A DNA stretch of 32,980 nt. Origin: Burkholderiales bacterium. GTDB lineage: Bacteria > Pseudomonadota > Gammaproteobacteria > Burkholderiales > Burkholderiaceae_C. The position numbers were made by a program, and so were the translations under genes. Below, one piece after another: positions 8,838 to 16,394 of the stretch (position 1 is the stretch's first letter; each line of letters begins with the position of its first letter). The notes under the pieces were generated by a model that worked only from the letters and a program-made list of their open reading frames with translations, had not been told where the DNA came from and did not search any database. The stretch spans positions 1 to 32,980 of the forward strand of contig JABEVE010000025.1 in the NCBI GenBank assembly GCA_013044035.1, read 5' to 3'.

Positions 8838-8866
8838 TGAGCAGCCTCGAGGACTGCTGCGGATAC

Positions 8867-9655
8867 TCAGGCCCGCTCGATCCGAGCGTAAGCCGAGTGA
8901 TTGTGAATGGATTCGAAATTCTCCGCCTCGACCACATAGTTGCCGATGCGCACGTCGCTCTGCACGCGTACAGCCACGTCGCGCACCAGATCCTCAACGA
9001 ATTTCGGGTTTTCGTAGGCGCGCTCGGTGACGAATTTTTCGTCCGGGCGCTTCAGGAGGCCCCAGATTTCGCAGGAAGCTTCTTCCTCGGCCATGCGGAT
9101 GAGTTGCTCGAAGGCGACGGGCGCCTTGAGCCGCGCCGTGATGGTGATGTGCGAGCGCTGGTTGTGCGCACCGTATTCGGAAATTTCCTTGGAACATGGG
9201 CAGAGTGCCTTGACCGGCACCTGCACGCGCGCGGTCACCTGCGCGCGCTCCCCTTGCACCTGCACGATCCAGGCGGCTTCGTAGTCCATCAGGCTCTGCA
9301 CACCGCTGACGGGAGCCGCCTTGCGCACGAACAGGGGGAAACGCAATTCGAGCCGCCCTACATCGGCCTGAAGACGCAGCCGCATGGTCTGAGCAAGTGC
9401 AATAAGCCCGGCATAGTCCAGTGGTGCGGCGATGGCTTCGAGGATCTCGATGAAGCGTGACATGTGCGTGCCCTTTTGCTCGGCGGGCAAAGCCACATCG
9501 GCATCCACCATGGCCACGGTGGACTGGCTGCTGCCATCGGCCATGCGCACGCTCAAGGGATAACGCAAGCTCTTGATGCCGACGCGCTGGATCGGAATAT
9601 GGCGGGTGTCGGTCGTGCTCTGAATGTCTGGGATGGCTTCGAATGGTTTGTTCAT
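8867..9655 (-). CDS. folE2: GTP cyclohydrolase IB (FolE2)
   Basis: Converts GTP to 7,8-dihydroneopterin triphosphate, the first step of folate (and queuosine-type) synthesis. This is the type that replaces or backs up zinc-dependent FolE. The 262-residue product is full length for COG1469 and shows KGTHMSRF (61-68), the active-site cysteine region [17 protein letters not shown] (151-167), a C-terminal [14 protein letters not shown] (245-258) and no signal peptide. It has its own candidate promoter in the 170-base gap after dxs, so it may be regulated apart from the isoprenoid genes. FolE2 is often induced by zinc shortage through Zur; I see no convincing Zur box here. Confidence 0.95.
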   Translation of the reverse strand: MNKPFEAIPDIQSTTDTRHIPIQRVGIKSLRYPLSVRMADGSSQSTVAMVDADVALPAEQKGTHMSRFIEILEAIAAPLDYAGLIALAQTMRLRLQADVGRLELRFPLFVRKAAPVSGVQSLMDYEAAWIVQVQGERAQVTARVQVPVKALCPCSKEISEYGAHNQRSHITITARLKAPVAFEQLIRMAEEEASCEIWGLLKRPDEKFVTERAYENPKFVEDLVRDVAVRVQSDVRIGNYVVEAENFESIHNHSAYARIERA

Positions 9656-9664
9656 GGTCGGGCT

Positions 9665-9680
9665 GGTCTGGGGTCAGACC
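9665..9680 (-). promoter_or_regulatory. Hairpin/dyad directly upstream of folE2
   Basis: GGTCTG-GGGT-CAGACC is a perfect six-bp inverted repeat ending nine bases before the folE2 ATG, in the place of the ribosome site; no Shine-Dalgarno is visible otherwise. It may be an RNA hairpin controlling initiation or a DNA operator. The core TGGGGTCAGACC also resembles short dispersed palindromes of betaproteobacteria. Confidence 0.35.
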
Positions 9681-9713
9681 TGGACATGCGATTTGTTGAC
9701 TTATTCATTCAGG

Positions 9714-9719
9714 ATTATC
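9714..9719 (-). promoter_or_regulatory. Candidate folE2 -10 element
   Basis: On the minus strand GATAAT followed by C lies about 60 bases before the folE2 ATG. No -35 is visible at 16-18 bp. It matches the -10 type found before several other genes in the window. The nine-base TGGACATGC occurs twice nearby as a direct repeat (9681-9689 and 9760-9768). Confidence 0.35.
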
Positions 9720-9778
9720 GTGACTTCGGCATTCCCTGTGACTGATCAGGAATCACGGCTGGACATGCCGCCGCGTCG

Positions 9779-9793
9779 CATCCGATACGGATG
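9779..9793 (-). terminator. Hairpin downstream of dxs
   Basis: CATCCG-ATA-CGGATG is a perfect six-bp stem about 33 bases after the dxs stop. A competing larger stem (CGTCGCA at 9774-9780 with TGCGACG near 9812-9818) overlaps it. No T-tract is present, so it may stabilise the 3' end more than terminate. Confidence 0.3.
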
Positions 9794-9825
9794 GGCCCGC
9801 AAACGCTGACTGCGACGTCACGGCG

Positions 9826-11739
9826 TCAATCGTTGGCTGCGCGTCTGCGCGGCTCCGGCTCCTTGCCACCAGCATTCGGAAAGCGAGCGCGGATGCTGCG
9901 CAAGAGACCGGCTGCATCCAGGCCGCAGGCGGCCATGATTTGCGTGGGGTCGCCATGCTCCAGCCAAGCATCCGGCAAGCCGAGACTGAGCAAGGGGATT
10001 TGCAGCCCCAGACTTTGCATGGCTTCCAGACAGGCGGAGCCTGCACCTCCCAGCACCGTGCCCTCCTCGACCGTGATCAGGGCGTCGTGACCCAATGCCA
10101 TGCGGCGCAGCATGTCCACATCCAGCGGCTTGATAAAACGCATGTTGATCACGCTCGCATCCAGCGCCTCGGCCGCCTGCAGGGCCGCGTACAACACCGG
10201 ACCAAATGCCAGGATGGCGATGCGGTGACCTGCTCCGGCCTGCGACTCACGCCGCAGTTGGGCGCGCCCCAGAGGCATGGCATCGATGTTGGATCGGTCG
10301 ACTTGCGCCCCAATGCCGGCTCCGCGCGGGTAGCGCACCGCAGCGGGCCCGTCCAGGGCGAAACCGGTGGACAACATTTGTCGGCACTCCAACTCATCAG
10401 CGGGCGCCATCACGGTCAAACCGGGCAAGCAGCGCAGGGCCGGAATGTCGAAAGCGCCGGCATGCGTTGCGCCATCGGCACCGACCACACCGGCACGGTC
10501 GATGGCAAACAGCACGGGCAGGCGCTGAATCGCCACATCGTGAATGACCTGGTCGTAGGCCCGCTGCAGAAACGTGGAATAGATGGCGACCACGGGCTTC
10601 AAGCCCTCACAGGCCATGCCGGCGGCGAAAGTCACGGCATGCTGCTCGGCGATGCCCACGTCGTGATAGCGCTCAGGAAAGCGCTTGGCGAATTCCACCA
10701 GGCCCGAGCCCTCGCACATGGCCGGGGTGATGGCCACGAGGCGCTCATCTTGGCTCGCCATGTCACACAGCCACTGGCCGAAGACTTGAGCGTAAGTCGG
10801 CTTGGGCGCAACCGCTGGCGGCCTAATGCCTTCGGCCGGGTTGAAGCGCCCAGGGCCGTGGTAGGTAATGGGATCAGCCTCGGCCAACTTGTAGCCGTAG
10901 CCCTTTTTCGTGACCACATGCAGCAATCGCGGTCCGGTGCGTTCACGCAGATTCTCCAGCGTCGGAATCAGAGCGTTTAGGTCATGACCGTCGATCGGAC
11001 CGACATAGTCGAAACCGAATTCCTCGAACAAGGTTCCAGGCGCGACCAGACCCTTGGCATGTTCTTCCAGCCGCCGCGCGAGTTCGAACAAGGGCGGCGG
11101 CGCGACTTTCAGCACCTGCTTGGCGGCACCGCGTGCATGGGCGTAAAAGCGGCCTGACAGCAGACGCGCCAGATACCGGTTGAGTGCCCCGACGGGGGCG
11201 GAGATCGACATGTCGTTGTCGTTGAGCACGACCAGCAGATCGGCCTCGGGATGCACGCCGGCGTTGTTCAGCGCCTCGAAGGCCATGCCGCCAGTCATGG
11301 CGCCGTCGCCGATCACTGCCACCACCTTGCGGCGTTCGCCTTTGTGCTGCGCGGCCATGGCCATGCCCAGCGCGGCCGAGATGGACGTGGAGGAATGTGC
11401 GGTGCCAAAACTGTCGTACGGAGATTCTTCGCGGCGCGGGAAGCCGGACAAACCGTGGAGTTGGCGCAATGTACCCATCTGCTCGCGCCGTCCGGTGAGA
11501 ATCTTGTGGGCGTAAGTCTGGTGCCCCACGTCCCACACCAAGCGGTCGTGCGGAGTGTCGAACGCATAGTGCAATGCCACCGTCAGTTCGACCGTGCCGA
11601 GGTTGGATGAAAGATGCCCACCGGTGCGCGAGACCGTGTCCAGGATAAATTGGCGCAGTTGCTGTGCCAATTGCGGCAATTGTTCGGGTTGAAGCCGACG
11701 CAAGTCGTGCGGATCTTGAATGCGTTCCAGCAAGTCCAT
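9826..11739 (-). CDS. dxs: 1-deoxy-D-xylulose-5-phosphate synthase
   Basis: Thiamine-diphosphate enzyme joining pyruvate and glyceraldehyde 3-phosphate into DXP, the entry step of the MEP pathway to isoprenoids and also a precursor of thiamine and pyridoxal. The 637-residue product (E. coli: 620) shows GGHLSSNLG (40-48), [16 protein letters not shown], the TPP motif GDGAMTGG (144-151) running to NDNDMSIS, the catalytic glutamate in [14 protein letters not shown], and a C-terminal transketolase domain. The start at 11739 has AGGAG nine bases upstream; the frame runs open further into ispA but without conservation. It begins two bases after the ispA stop, so it is almost certainly translationally coupled to it. 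Confidence 0.97.
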   Translation of the reverse strand: MDLLERIQDPHDLRRLQPEQLPQLAQQLRQFILDTVSRTGGHLSSNLGTVELTVALHYAFDTPHDRLVWDVGHQTYAHKILTGRREQMGTLRQLHGLSGFPRREESPYDSFGTAHSSTSISAALGMAMAAQHKGERRKVVAVIGDGAMTGGMAFEALNNAGVHPEADLLVVLNDNDMSISAPVGALNRYLARLLSGRFYAHARGAAKQVLKVAPPPLFELARRLEEHAKGLVAPGTLFEEFGFDYVGPIDGHDLNALIPTLENLRERTGPRLLHVVTKKGYGYKLAEADPITYHGPGRFNPAEGIRPPAVAPKPTYAQVFGQWLCDMASQDERLVAITPAMCEGSGLVEFAKRFPERYHDVGIAEQHAVTFAAGMACEGLKPVVAIYSTFLQRAYDQVIHDVAIQRLPVLFAIDRAGVVGADGATHAGAFDIPALRCLPGLTVMAPADELECRQMLSTGFALDGPAAVRYPRGAGIGAQVDRSNIDAMPLGRAQLRRESQAGAGHRIAILAFGPVLYAALQAAEALDASVINMRFIKPLDVDMLRRMALGHDALITVEEGTVLGGAGSACLEAMQSLGLQIPLLSLGLPDAWLEHGDPTQIMAACGLDAAGLLRSIRARFPNAGGKEPEPRRRAAND

Positions 11740-11741
11740 GC

Positions 11742-12755
11742 TCAATGGCTCCTGGTGACGATGCGCCGCGCCAGTTCGGCCAGGGGTTCGGCGCGCTGCC
11801 GGCGTGCGGGCGACCATGTGTCGAGCGCCTGCAGCGCCTGGCCTAGTAGTTGCCGCGCCAGATCCCGGGCCGCATGCAGCCCGAGCAAAGTGACGAAAGT
11901 GGCCTTGTGCTGCGCGGCATCCTTGCCGGCGGTCTTGCCCAGCGTGGCGGAGTCGGCGCTGGCGTCCAGCACATCGTCCACAACTTGGAAAGCCAAGCCG
12001 ATGGCATCGGCATAGCGGTCCAGAACGGCCTCCGCACGCCTGCGCTCCTCAGCCTGTAAATGACCGGGTTCGGCACAGGCCAGGCCCATCAGCAGGCTGG
12101 CCTTGAGCAAGGCTCCGGTCTTGCGGCGGTGCATCTCGCTCAGTGCCCCCACATCCAGAACTTGGCCGGTTGCCGCAAGATCGAGCGCCTGCCCGCCTGC
12201 CATGCCACGCACACCCGCGGCCGCGGCAAGCAGGGCGCACAGCCTGGCCTGAATGCAGGCGGAAATCTGCGGATTGGAAGTCAACACCTCGAATGCCCGC
12301 ACCTGCAGGGCGTCACCGGCCAGCAGCGCCGTGGCTTCGCCGAACCTGACGTGCGTCGTAGGTTGCCCACGGCGCAACACATCGTTGTCCATGCAGGGTA
12401 GATCGTCATGCACCAGAGAATAAGCATGCACCAATTCCACAGCGCAAGCGGCTGCGTCCATGGCTTGAGGATCGGCATCAAAGCATTCGCCGGCAGCCCA
12501 GACCAGCATGGGCCTGATCCGTTTGCCCCCCAAAGCGGCGGCGTAGTGCATCGCCTCCGCCAGAGGAGGGTTGGTGGCAGTTGGTAGTGGTAGATGGGCG
12601 TCGATCAGTGCCTGGATCCGGCGCATACGCAAGTCGGCCCAGGCCTGAAAAGAGCTGTGAAAGCTCATGGTCTGGAGTGGCAAGGCCGGACAAGCGGCGT
12701 CGCTCCGTTCGGGGCCGGACAGGTCCGCAGCCTGCAAGGTGGAGGATCTGGACAT
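11742..12755 (-). CDS. ispA: Polyprenyl synthetase, (2E,6E)-farnesyl diphosphate synthase
   Basis: Condenses IPP with DMAPP and then GPP to farnesyl diphosphate, feeding quinone side chains and undecaprenyl carriers. The motifs are complete: GGKRIRP (about 76-82), the first aspartate-rich DDLPCMD (from 117, with four residues between the pairs as in bacterial FPPS), MAGGQALDL, and the second DDVLD (260-264). The ATG at 12755 lies four bases after the xseB stop and is used here (337 residues). A more conservative start at 12668 ([10 protein letters not shown]) gives 308 residues, closer to the usual 295-300; neither has a strong ribosome site. The first 29 residues are therefore doubtful. Middle gene of xseB-ispA-dxs. 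Confidence 0.94.
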   Translation of the reverse strand: MSRSSTLQAADLSGPERSDAACPALPLQTMSFHSSFQAWADLRMRRIQALIDAHLPLPTATNPPLAEAMHYAAALGGKRIRPMLVWAAGECFDADPQAMDAAACAVELVHAYSLVHDDLPCMDNDVLRRGQPTTHVRFGEATALLAGDALQVRAFEVLTSNPQISACIQARLCALLAAAAGVRGMAGGQALDLAATGQVLDVGALSEMHRRKTGALLKASLLMGLACAEPGHLQAEERRRAEAVLDRYADAIGLAFQVVDDVLDASADSATLGKTAGKDAAQHKATFVTLLGLHAARDLARQLLGQALQALDTWSPARRQRAEPLAELARRIVTRSH

Positions 12756-12759
12756 GCCG

Positions 12760-13020
12760 TCAGCTTTCTGCCGAGCGGTCGCCTGCATAGGGCTTGAGTT
12801 CGGCGCCGTCCAGGATCTGGATCTGCTGCTCGACCGATTCCAGTTTTTCGCGGCAGTAACGCAGCAGGGTCGATCCGCGCTGATAGGACTTGAGCATATC
12901 GTCCAGGCTCATCTGTCCGGATTCAAGCTGCAAGACGAGCCGCTCCAGTTCCACGACAGCCTGCTCATAGCTTTCAGGAGGACCGTCGGCTTGGATGGGT
13001 TTGCGCGGATTGGCATTCAT
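12760..13020 (-). CDS. xseB: Exodeoxyribonuclease VII small subunit
   Basis: XseB binds in several copies to XseA to form exonuclease VII, which degrades single-stranded DNA. The 86-residue product is the usual length and has the helical-hairpin signature: [34 protein letters not shown] followed by a second helix ending in EQQIQIL. No ribosome site is visible; instead a strong hairpin ends 17 bases before the ATG. First gene of xseB-ispA-dxs, an order also known in E. coli and widespread in proteobacteria. xseA is not in the window, as is usual. Confidence 0.95.
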   Translation of the reverse strand: MNANPRKPIQADGPPESYEQAVVELERLVLQLESGQMSLDDMLKSYQRGSTLLRYCREKLESVEQQIQILDGAELKPYAGDRSAES

Positions 13021-13036
13021 GCGAGTGGTTGCGTCA

Positions 13037-13065
13037 CCGCTGGCCCGGCTTTTTCGGGCCAGCGG
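13037..13065. promoter_or_regulatory. Perfect 11-bp-arm hairpin in the xseB leader
   Basis: CCGCTGGCCCG (13037-13047) pairs with CGGGCCAGCGG (13055-13065) around the loop GCTTTTT. It ends 17 bases before the xseB ATG. On the minus strand no T-run follows, so it does not look like a normal terminator; on the plus strand the T-run lies inside the loop. It probably acts as an mRNA structure in the xseB leader or as a protein-binding dyad. Confidence 0.6.
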
Positions 13066-13109
13066 CTCGGTTCAAGGCGACGAATCGTGATCAGGATTCA
13101 GAGTCGTCC

Positions 13110-13115
13110 ATTTTA
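13110..13115 (-). promoter_or_regulatory. Candidate xseB-ispA-dxs -10 element
   Basis: TAAAAT on the minus strand, about 90 bases before the xseB ATG. It predicts a leader of roughly 80 bases that contains the strong hairpin. No convincing -35. Confidence 0.35.
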
Positions 13116-13173
13116 TGGGTAGCGGCGAAACACCGGACCCGCCTGTTCCTCAACCCCCTCGACGGGTCCGGTC

Positions 13174-13179
13174 TAGAAT
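13174..13179 (+). promoter_or_regulatory. Candidate -10 of the Rieske oxygenase gene
   Basis: TAGAAT followed by C, 48 bases before the ATG at 13227, with no clear -35. It is preceded by GACGGGTCCGG, similar to the GACGGGCCGA before the pgi -10 candidate. Confidence 0.4.
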
Positions 13180-13226
13180 CGCCCCGCCGTTCATGGATTG
13201 ATTTTTCAGGAGATGACAAGCCCATC

Positions 13227-14336
13227 ATGTCGGATTTGAGTGTGCATCTGGCCCCGAGCAAAACCCAACTGCCGGTCACGGCATATTTTGACGCCGAGCT
13301 GTATGCGAAGGAGAAACAACTCATCTTCGATGCCGGGCCCTGCTATCTCGGACACGAACTGGCCTTGCCCAACCCAGGCGACTATTTCGCCCTGCCCCAG
13401 GAAGGTGAAGGCCGCGCCCTGGTGCGCAATGTCCACGGCGATGTCGACTTGCTCTCCAATGTGTGCCGCCATCGCCAGGCCGTGATGCTCAAAGGCCGCG
13501 GCCAAACAGGGCGCAACATTGTGTGTCCGCTGCACCGCTGGACCTACAAGCTTGACGGCGAGTTGATCGGCGCGCCGCACTTCGGCCAGGATCCTTGTCT
13601 GCATCTCCAACGCTACGAACGACCGCAGCGATGGAACGGCCTGCTGTTCGAGTCCAATGGCTTCGACGTCTCCCATGCACTCCGGGGGCTGGACAAAGCG
13701 CAGGCTTTCGATTTCAGCGGCCATGTGCTGGACCACATCGAACATCATGTGTGCGACTACAACTGGAAAACCTTCATCGAGGTGTATCTGGAGGACTATC
13801 ACGTCGGCCCCTTCCATCCTGGTCTAGGCCAGTTCGTGACCTGCGACGACCTGACCTGGCAGTTCAGCCACGAATTCAGCGTGCAGACGGTGGGCATCAA
13901 CAATGCGCTGCGCAAGGCTGGCAGCGCAGCGTATGCCAAGTGGCACGAGGCAGTGCTGAATTTCCGCGACGGCGTGCCACCTGAGCATGGCGCCATCTGG
14001 CTCACGCTGTACCCCAACATCATGGTGGAGTGGTATCCCCATGTGCTGGTGGTGTCGGCGCTGTATCCACTGGGGCCGCAGAAAACCATGAATAGAGTGG
14101 AGTTCTACTACCCCGAGGAAATCGCGGCGTTCGAACGCGACTTCATCGAGGCCGAGCGTGCCGCCTACATGGAAACCTGCCTCGAGGATGATGAGATCGC
14201 CATGCGCATGGATGCCGGGCGTCGTGCGCTGATGCAACGCGGCGACGACCAGGCGGGGCCTTACCAGTCACCCCTGGAAGACGGCATGCGCCATTTCCAC
14301 GAGTGGTACCGGAGCAAGCTGGGTCTGCCAGCCTGA
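13227..14336 (+). CDS. Rieske non-heme iron oxygenase alpha subunit (aromatic ring-hydroxylating dioxygenase type)
   Basis: A 369-residue oxygenase-like protein. The N-terminal Rieske [2Fe-2S] centre is complete: C80-R-H82 and C100-P-L-H103. The C-terminal catalytic domain has NWKTFIEVYLEDYHVGPFH, whose His192 and His197 with a later Asp should bind the mononuclear iron, so it looks active. It resembles the choline-monooxygenase/phenylpropionate-dioxygenase large-subunit group; the substrate cannot be told. There is no beta subunit, ferredoxin or reductase nearby, so it must borrow electrons. AGGAG lies 14 bases before the ATG, somewhat far. Divergent from xseB; a sulfurtransferase gene follows on the same strand after 77 bases. 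Confidence 0.88.
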   Translation: MSDLSVHLAPSKTQLPVTAYFDAELYAKEKQLIFDAGPCYLGHELALPNPGDYFALPQEGEGRALVRNVHGDVDLLSNVCRHRQAVMLKGRGQTGRNIVCPLHRWTYKLDGELIGAPHFGQDPCLHLQRYERPQRWNGLLFESNGFDVSHALRGLDKAQAFDFSGHVLDHIEHHVCDYNWKTFIEVYLEDYHVGPFHPGLGQFVTCDDLTWQFSHEFSVQTVGINNALRKAGSAAYAKWHEAVLNFRDGVPPEHGAIWLTLYPNIMVEWYPHVLVVSALYPLGPQKTMNRVEFYYPEEIAAFERDFIEAERAAYMETCLEDDEIAMRMDAGRRALMQRGDDQAGPYQSPLEDGMRHFHEWYRSKLGLPA

Positions 14337-14363
14337 ACAAGCCCGAGGGTGACTGATGCGACG

Positions 14364-14403
14364 GGCTGCGTTCGGGGGGCATAATCCAAGACCGAACGCA
14401 GCC
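14364..14403 (+). promoter_or_regulatory. 40-bp dyad with 12-bp perfect arms around a -10 element
   Basis: GGCTGCGTTCGG (14364-14375) and CCGAACGCAGCC (14392-14403) are exact inverted repeats. The centre of symmetry (14383.5) falls inside CATAAT (14380-14385, followed by C), a good -10 for the sulfurtransferase gene. This looks like an operator for a dimeric regulator that would cover the promoter. The alternative is a 3' hairpin of the Rieske message, but the loop is long and there is no T-tract. Confidence 0.5.
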
Positions 14404-14413
14404 TGAGCGCAGC

Positions 14414-15301
14414 ATGACCACATCTCGCGAGACACATGAACAAGCCGGCGCACGTCACACCACGCTGATCGCAGTCGCGCAACTGCAGCAGGCCTCGGCC
14501 GGCGTTTTCGTGGCCGATTGCAGCCACGAACTCTCCGATCCGGGCGCCGGCGAACGCGACTACGCCGGCGGCCATATCCCCGTCGCCATCCACTTCCACC
14601 TCGACCGCGATCTGGCCTCGCCACCCAACGGCAGCAATGGCAGGCACCCCCTGCCGGACCGCACCGCGCTCGCCGATCTGCTGGCCCGACGTGGCCTACG
14701 CCGTGGCCAACAAGTGGTGGCTTACGACCGCGCCCAAGGGCCCTATGCGGCACGGCTGTGGTGGCTGCTGCGCTGGTTGGGCCACGACCGGGTGGCGGTG
14801 CTGGACGGTGGCTGGCAGTCCTGGGTGGCGGCGGGAGGGGCAACGCAGACAGGCAGCCCCGCGCCACAGCAGCGCGGCGATTTCACACCCGGACCGAGCC
14901 TGACCCAGTTTGTGCTTCTCGACGACATCGCCGCCAATCTGCAGCATCGCCAACGCCTGCTGGTGGATGCCCGTTCGCTGGAGCGCTACAGCGGCGATGG
15001 CGAGACCCTGGACCCCAAAGCTGGTCATATCCCCGGTGCCGTTTGCCGTTTTTTCCGTGACAACCTGACAGATGATGGCCGCTTCAAGCCGGCGCAGGAT
15101 CTGCGCACCGAATGGTTGGCGCTGCTGGGTCGACGCAAACCGCACGAGATCGTGAACCAGTGCGGCTCGGGCGTTTCCGCCTGCCACAACATCCTGGCGC
15201 TGGAGCATGCCGGGCTTGGTGGCTCGGCCTTGTATCCGGGTTCGTGGAGTGAATGGTGCGCGGACCCGGATCGTCCCATGGCCCGCGGCGCCGAACCGTA
15301 A
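14414..15301 (+). CDS. Two-domain rhodanese sulfurtransferase (thiosulfate / 3-mercaptopyruvate type)
   Basis: Transfers sulfane sulfur from thiosulfate or 3-mercaptopyruvate to a thiophilic acceptor. The 295-residue protein has two rhodanese domains. The first is inactive (no catalytic cysteine in the loop, AYDRAQGPYAARLWWLL), with the conserved LDGGWQSW (130-137). The second has DARSLERYSG, KAGHIPGAV and the active-site loop CGSGVSAC with the catalytic Cys250. CGSGV is the loop of 3-mercaptopyruvate sulfurtransferases such as SseA, so that activity is slightly favoured, but the sequence cannot decide. No signal peptide, so cytoplasmic. The ATG has no visible ribosome site. Follows the Rieske gene but probably has its own promoter inside a large dyad. 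Confidence 0.9.
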   Translation: MTTSRETHEQAGARHTTLIAVAQLQQASAGVFVADCSHELSDPGAGERDYAGGHIPVAIHFHLDRDLASPPNGSNGRHPLPDRTALADLLARRGLRRGQQVVAYDRAQGPYAARLWWLLRWLGHDRVAVLDGGWQSWVAAGGATQTGSPAPQQRGDFTPGPSLTQFVLLDDIAANLQHRQRLLVDARSLERYSGDGETLDPKAGHIPGAVCRFFRDNLTDDGRFKPAQDLRTEWLALLGRRKPHEIVNQCGSGVSACHNILALEHAGLGGSALYPGSWSEWCADPDRPMARGAEP

Positions 15302-15360
15302 GCATCGTCCCCTGCTTCGCGGGGCTGAATCAGCCAACCCGAATCCTGCTCTGACAAAGT

Positions 15361-15374
15361 TTGTATCAGATCAA
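15361..15374 (+). promoter_or_regulatory. FNR/ANR-like site upstream of the usp genes
   Basis: TTGTATCAGATCAA matches the FNR consensus TTGAT-N4-ATCAA at eight of ten positions, with a perfect right half. It lies 70 bases before the first usp start. A weak -10 (GATATC near 15400) lies at about the distance expected for class II activation. Universal stress genes are common targets of FNR/ANR in proteobacteria. Confidence 0.4.
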
Positions 15375-15443
15375 ACCGCTCGTCAGTTTGACGGTGCAGG
15401 ATATCGCCATATTCGGATCTTTCACCCAGGCGAGGAGAACGCG

Positions 15444-15878
15444 ATGTACACGATGATTCTGGTTCCCACCGACGGCTCAGAAACCGGTGCCAAGGCCATC
15501 GCTCCAGCGGTACAACTGGCGAAACTGTGTGGCGCGTCGATCGTCGGCATGACGGTGACCGACCCCTACCCCTATTCCGGACTGGCCGAATCCGTGCCCA
15601 TCACGGCCGACATCTACCGCGCCAGTATCGACAAGGCTGCCGAGGCCGCAATCCAACCTCTGGCGGATGCCTGCAAAGCGGCCGGCCTGGCCTGCGACTG
15701 CGTCGTGGCCGAAGATATCCACCCCTGGAAAGCCATCCTCGATGTCGCCAAGGACAAACATTGCGACCTGGTGGTGATGGCCTCTCACGGCAGACGCGGC
15801 ATGCAGTCCCTGCTGCTCGGCAGCGAAACACAAAAGATCCTGACGCACTCGCAGTTGCATGTTCTTGTGGTGCGCTGA
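15444..15878 (+). CDS. Universal stress protein, UspA family (first copy)
   Basis: A 144-residue single-domain Usp protein. These cytoplasmic dimers accumulate under starvation, oxygen limitation or oxidative stress; many bind ATP. The first strand carries the nucleotide-binding Asp10 in ILVPTDGSE, and the C-terminal SHG-9x-GS loop (SHGRRGMQSLLLGS) indicates the ATP-binding subgroup; the protein ends in HVLVVR. GAGGAG lies six bases before the ATG, fixing the start although the frame stays open upstream. A paralogue follows after 57 bases. The FNR-like site upstream suggests low-oxygen control. Confidence 0.94.
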   Translation: MYTMILVPTDGSETGAKAIAPAVQLAKLCGASIVGMTVTDPYPYSGLAESVPITADIYRASIDKAAEAAIQPLADACKAAGLACDCVVAEDIHPWKAILDVAKDKHCDLVVMASHGRRGMQSLLLGSETQKILTHSQLHVLVVR

Positions 15879-15935
15879 GCCGGACCCTCAAGTCCGTCCG
15901 CAGCGCCCCGGCTCAACCAACCTCAGGAGATCGCC

Positions 15936-16370
15936 ATGTTCAATCACGTTCTCATCACCACCGACGGCTCCGAGCTTTCCGAGCGAGCCATTCCCTTGGC
16001 CATCGAGCAGGCCAAGCTGAACGGGGCGCGTATCACGGCGGTGTCCGTGGTCGACCTCTACCCCTACATCGGTGCGATCGAAGTCATGCCCACCGGCATC
16101 GAAGGCTGGCAGGAGGCCATTCGTGCGCAGGCCGATGCGGCAGTGCAAAAAGTGGCGGACGCCGCCAAGGCTGCCGGCATCCCCTGCAACACGGCGGTGC
16201 AGGAAGACACCCAGGCCTGGCGCGGGCTTCTGGCCGTGGCCGAACGCGAACACTGCGATCTGGTGGTGATGTCATCCCACGGCCGCGGCGGGCTGACCTC
16301 CGCGCTGCTGGGCAGCCAGACCGCGCGCGTGCTGTCGCACAGCAAACTGCCGGTCCTGGTGGTGCGCTGA
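15936..16370 (+). CDS. Universal stress protein, UspA family (second copy)
   Basis: Also 144 residues and clearly a paralogue of the preceding gene: same length, the same TTDGSE start strand with Asp10, the same YPYIGAIE/YPYSGLAE region, and a C-terminal ATP-binding loop SHGRGGLTSALLGS ending in VLVVR. CAGGAG lies six bases before the ATG. Probably a tandem duplication in one transcript; the two proteins could form homo- or heterodimers. It ends 24 bases before the convergent dienelactone-hydrolase gene, with no obvious terminator between. Confidence 0.94.
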   Translation: MFNHVLITTDGSELSERAIPLAIEQAKLNGARITAVSVVDLYPYIGAIEVMPTGIEGWQEAIRAQADAAVQKVADAAKAAGIPCNTAVQEDTQAWRGLLAVAEREHCDLVVMSSHGRGGLTSALLGSQTARVLSHSKLPVLVVR

Positions 16371-16394
16371 CCAGGGCCCGTTGCCGACGAAAAT

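Noticed and set aside
9940-10980. Plus-strand open frame opposite dxs
   Set aside because: Antisense to a fully conserved dxs; His/Gln/Arg-rich with no motif.
15309-15324. CCCC...GGGG hairpin after the sulfurtransferase gene
   Set aside because: Only four certain pairs plus a bulged inner stem and no T-run; too weak to call a terminator.
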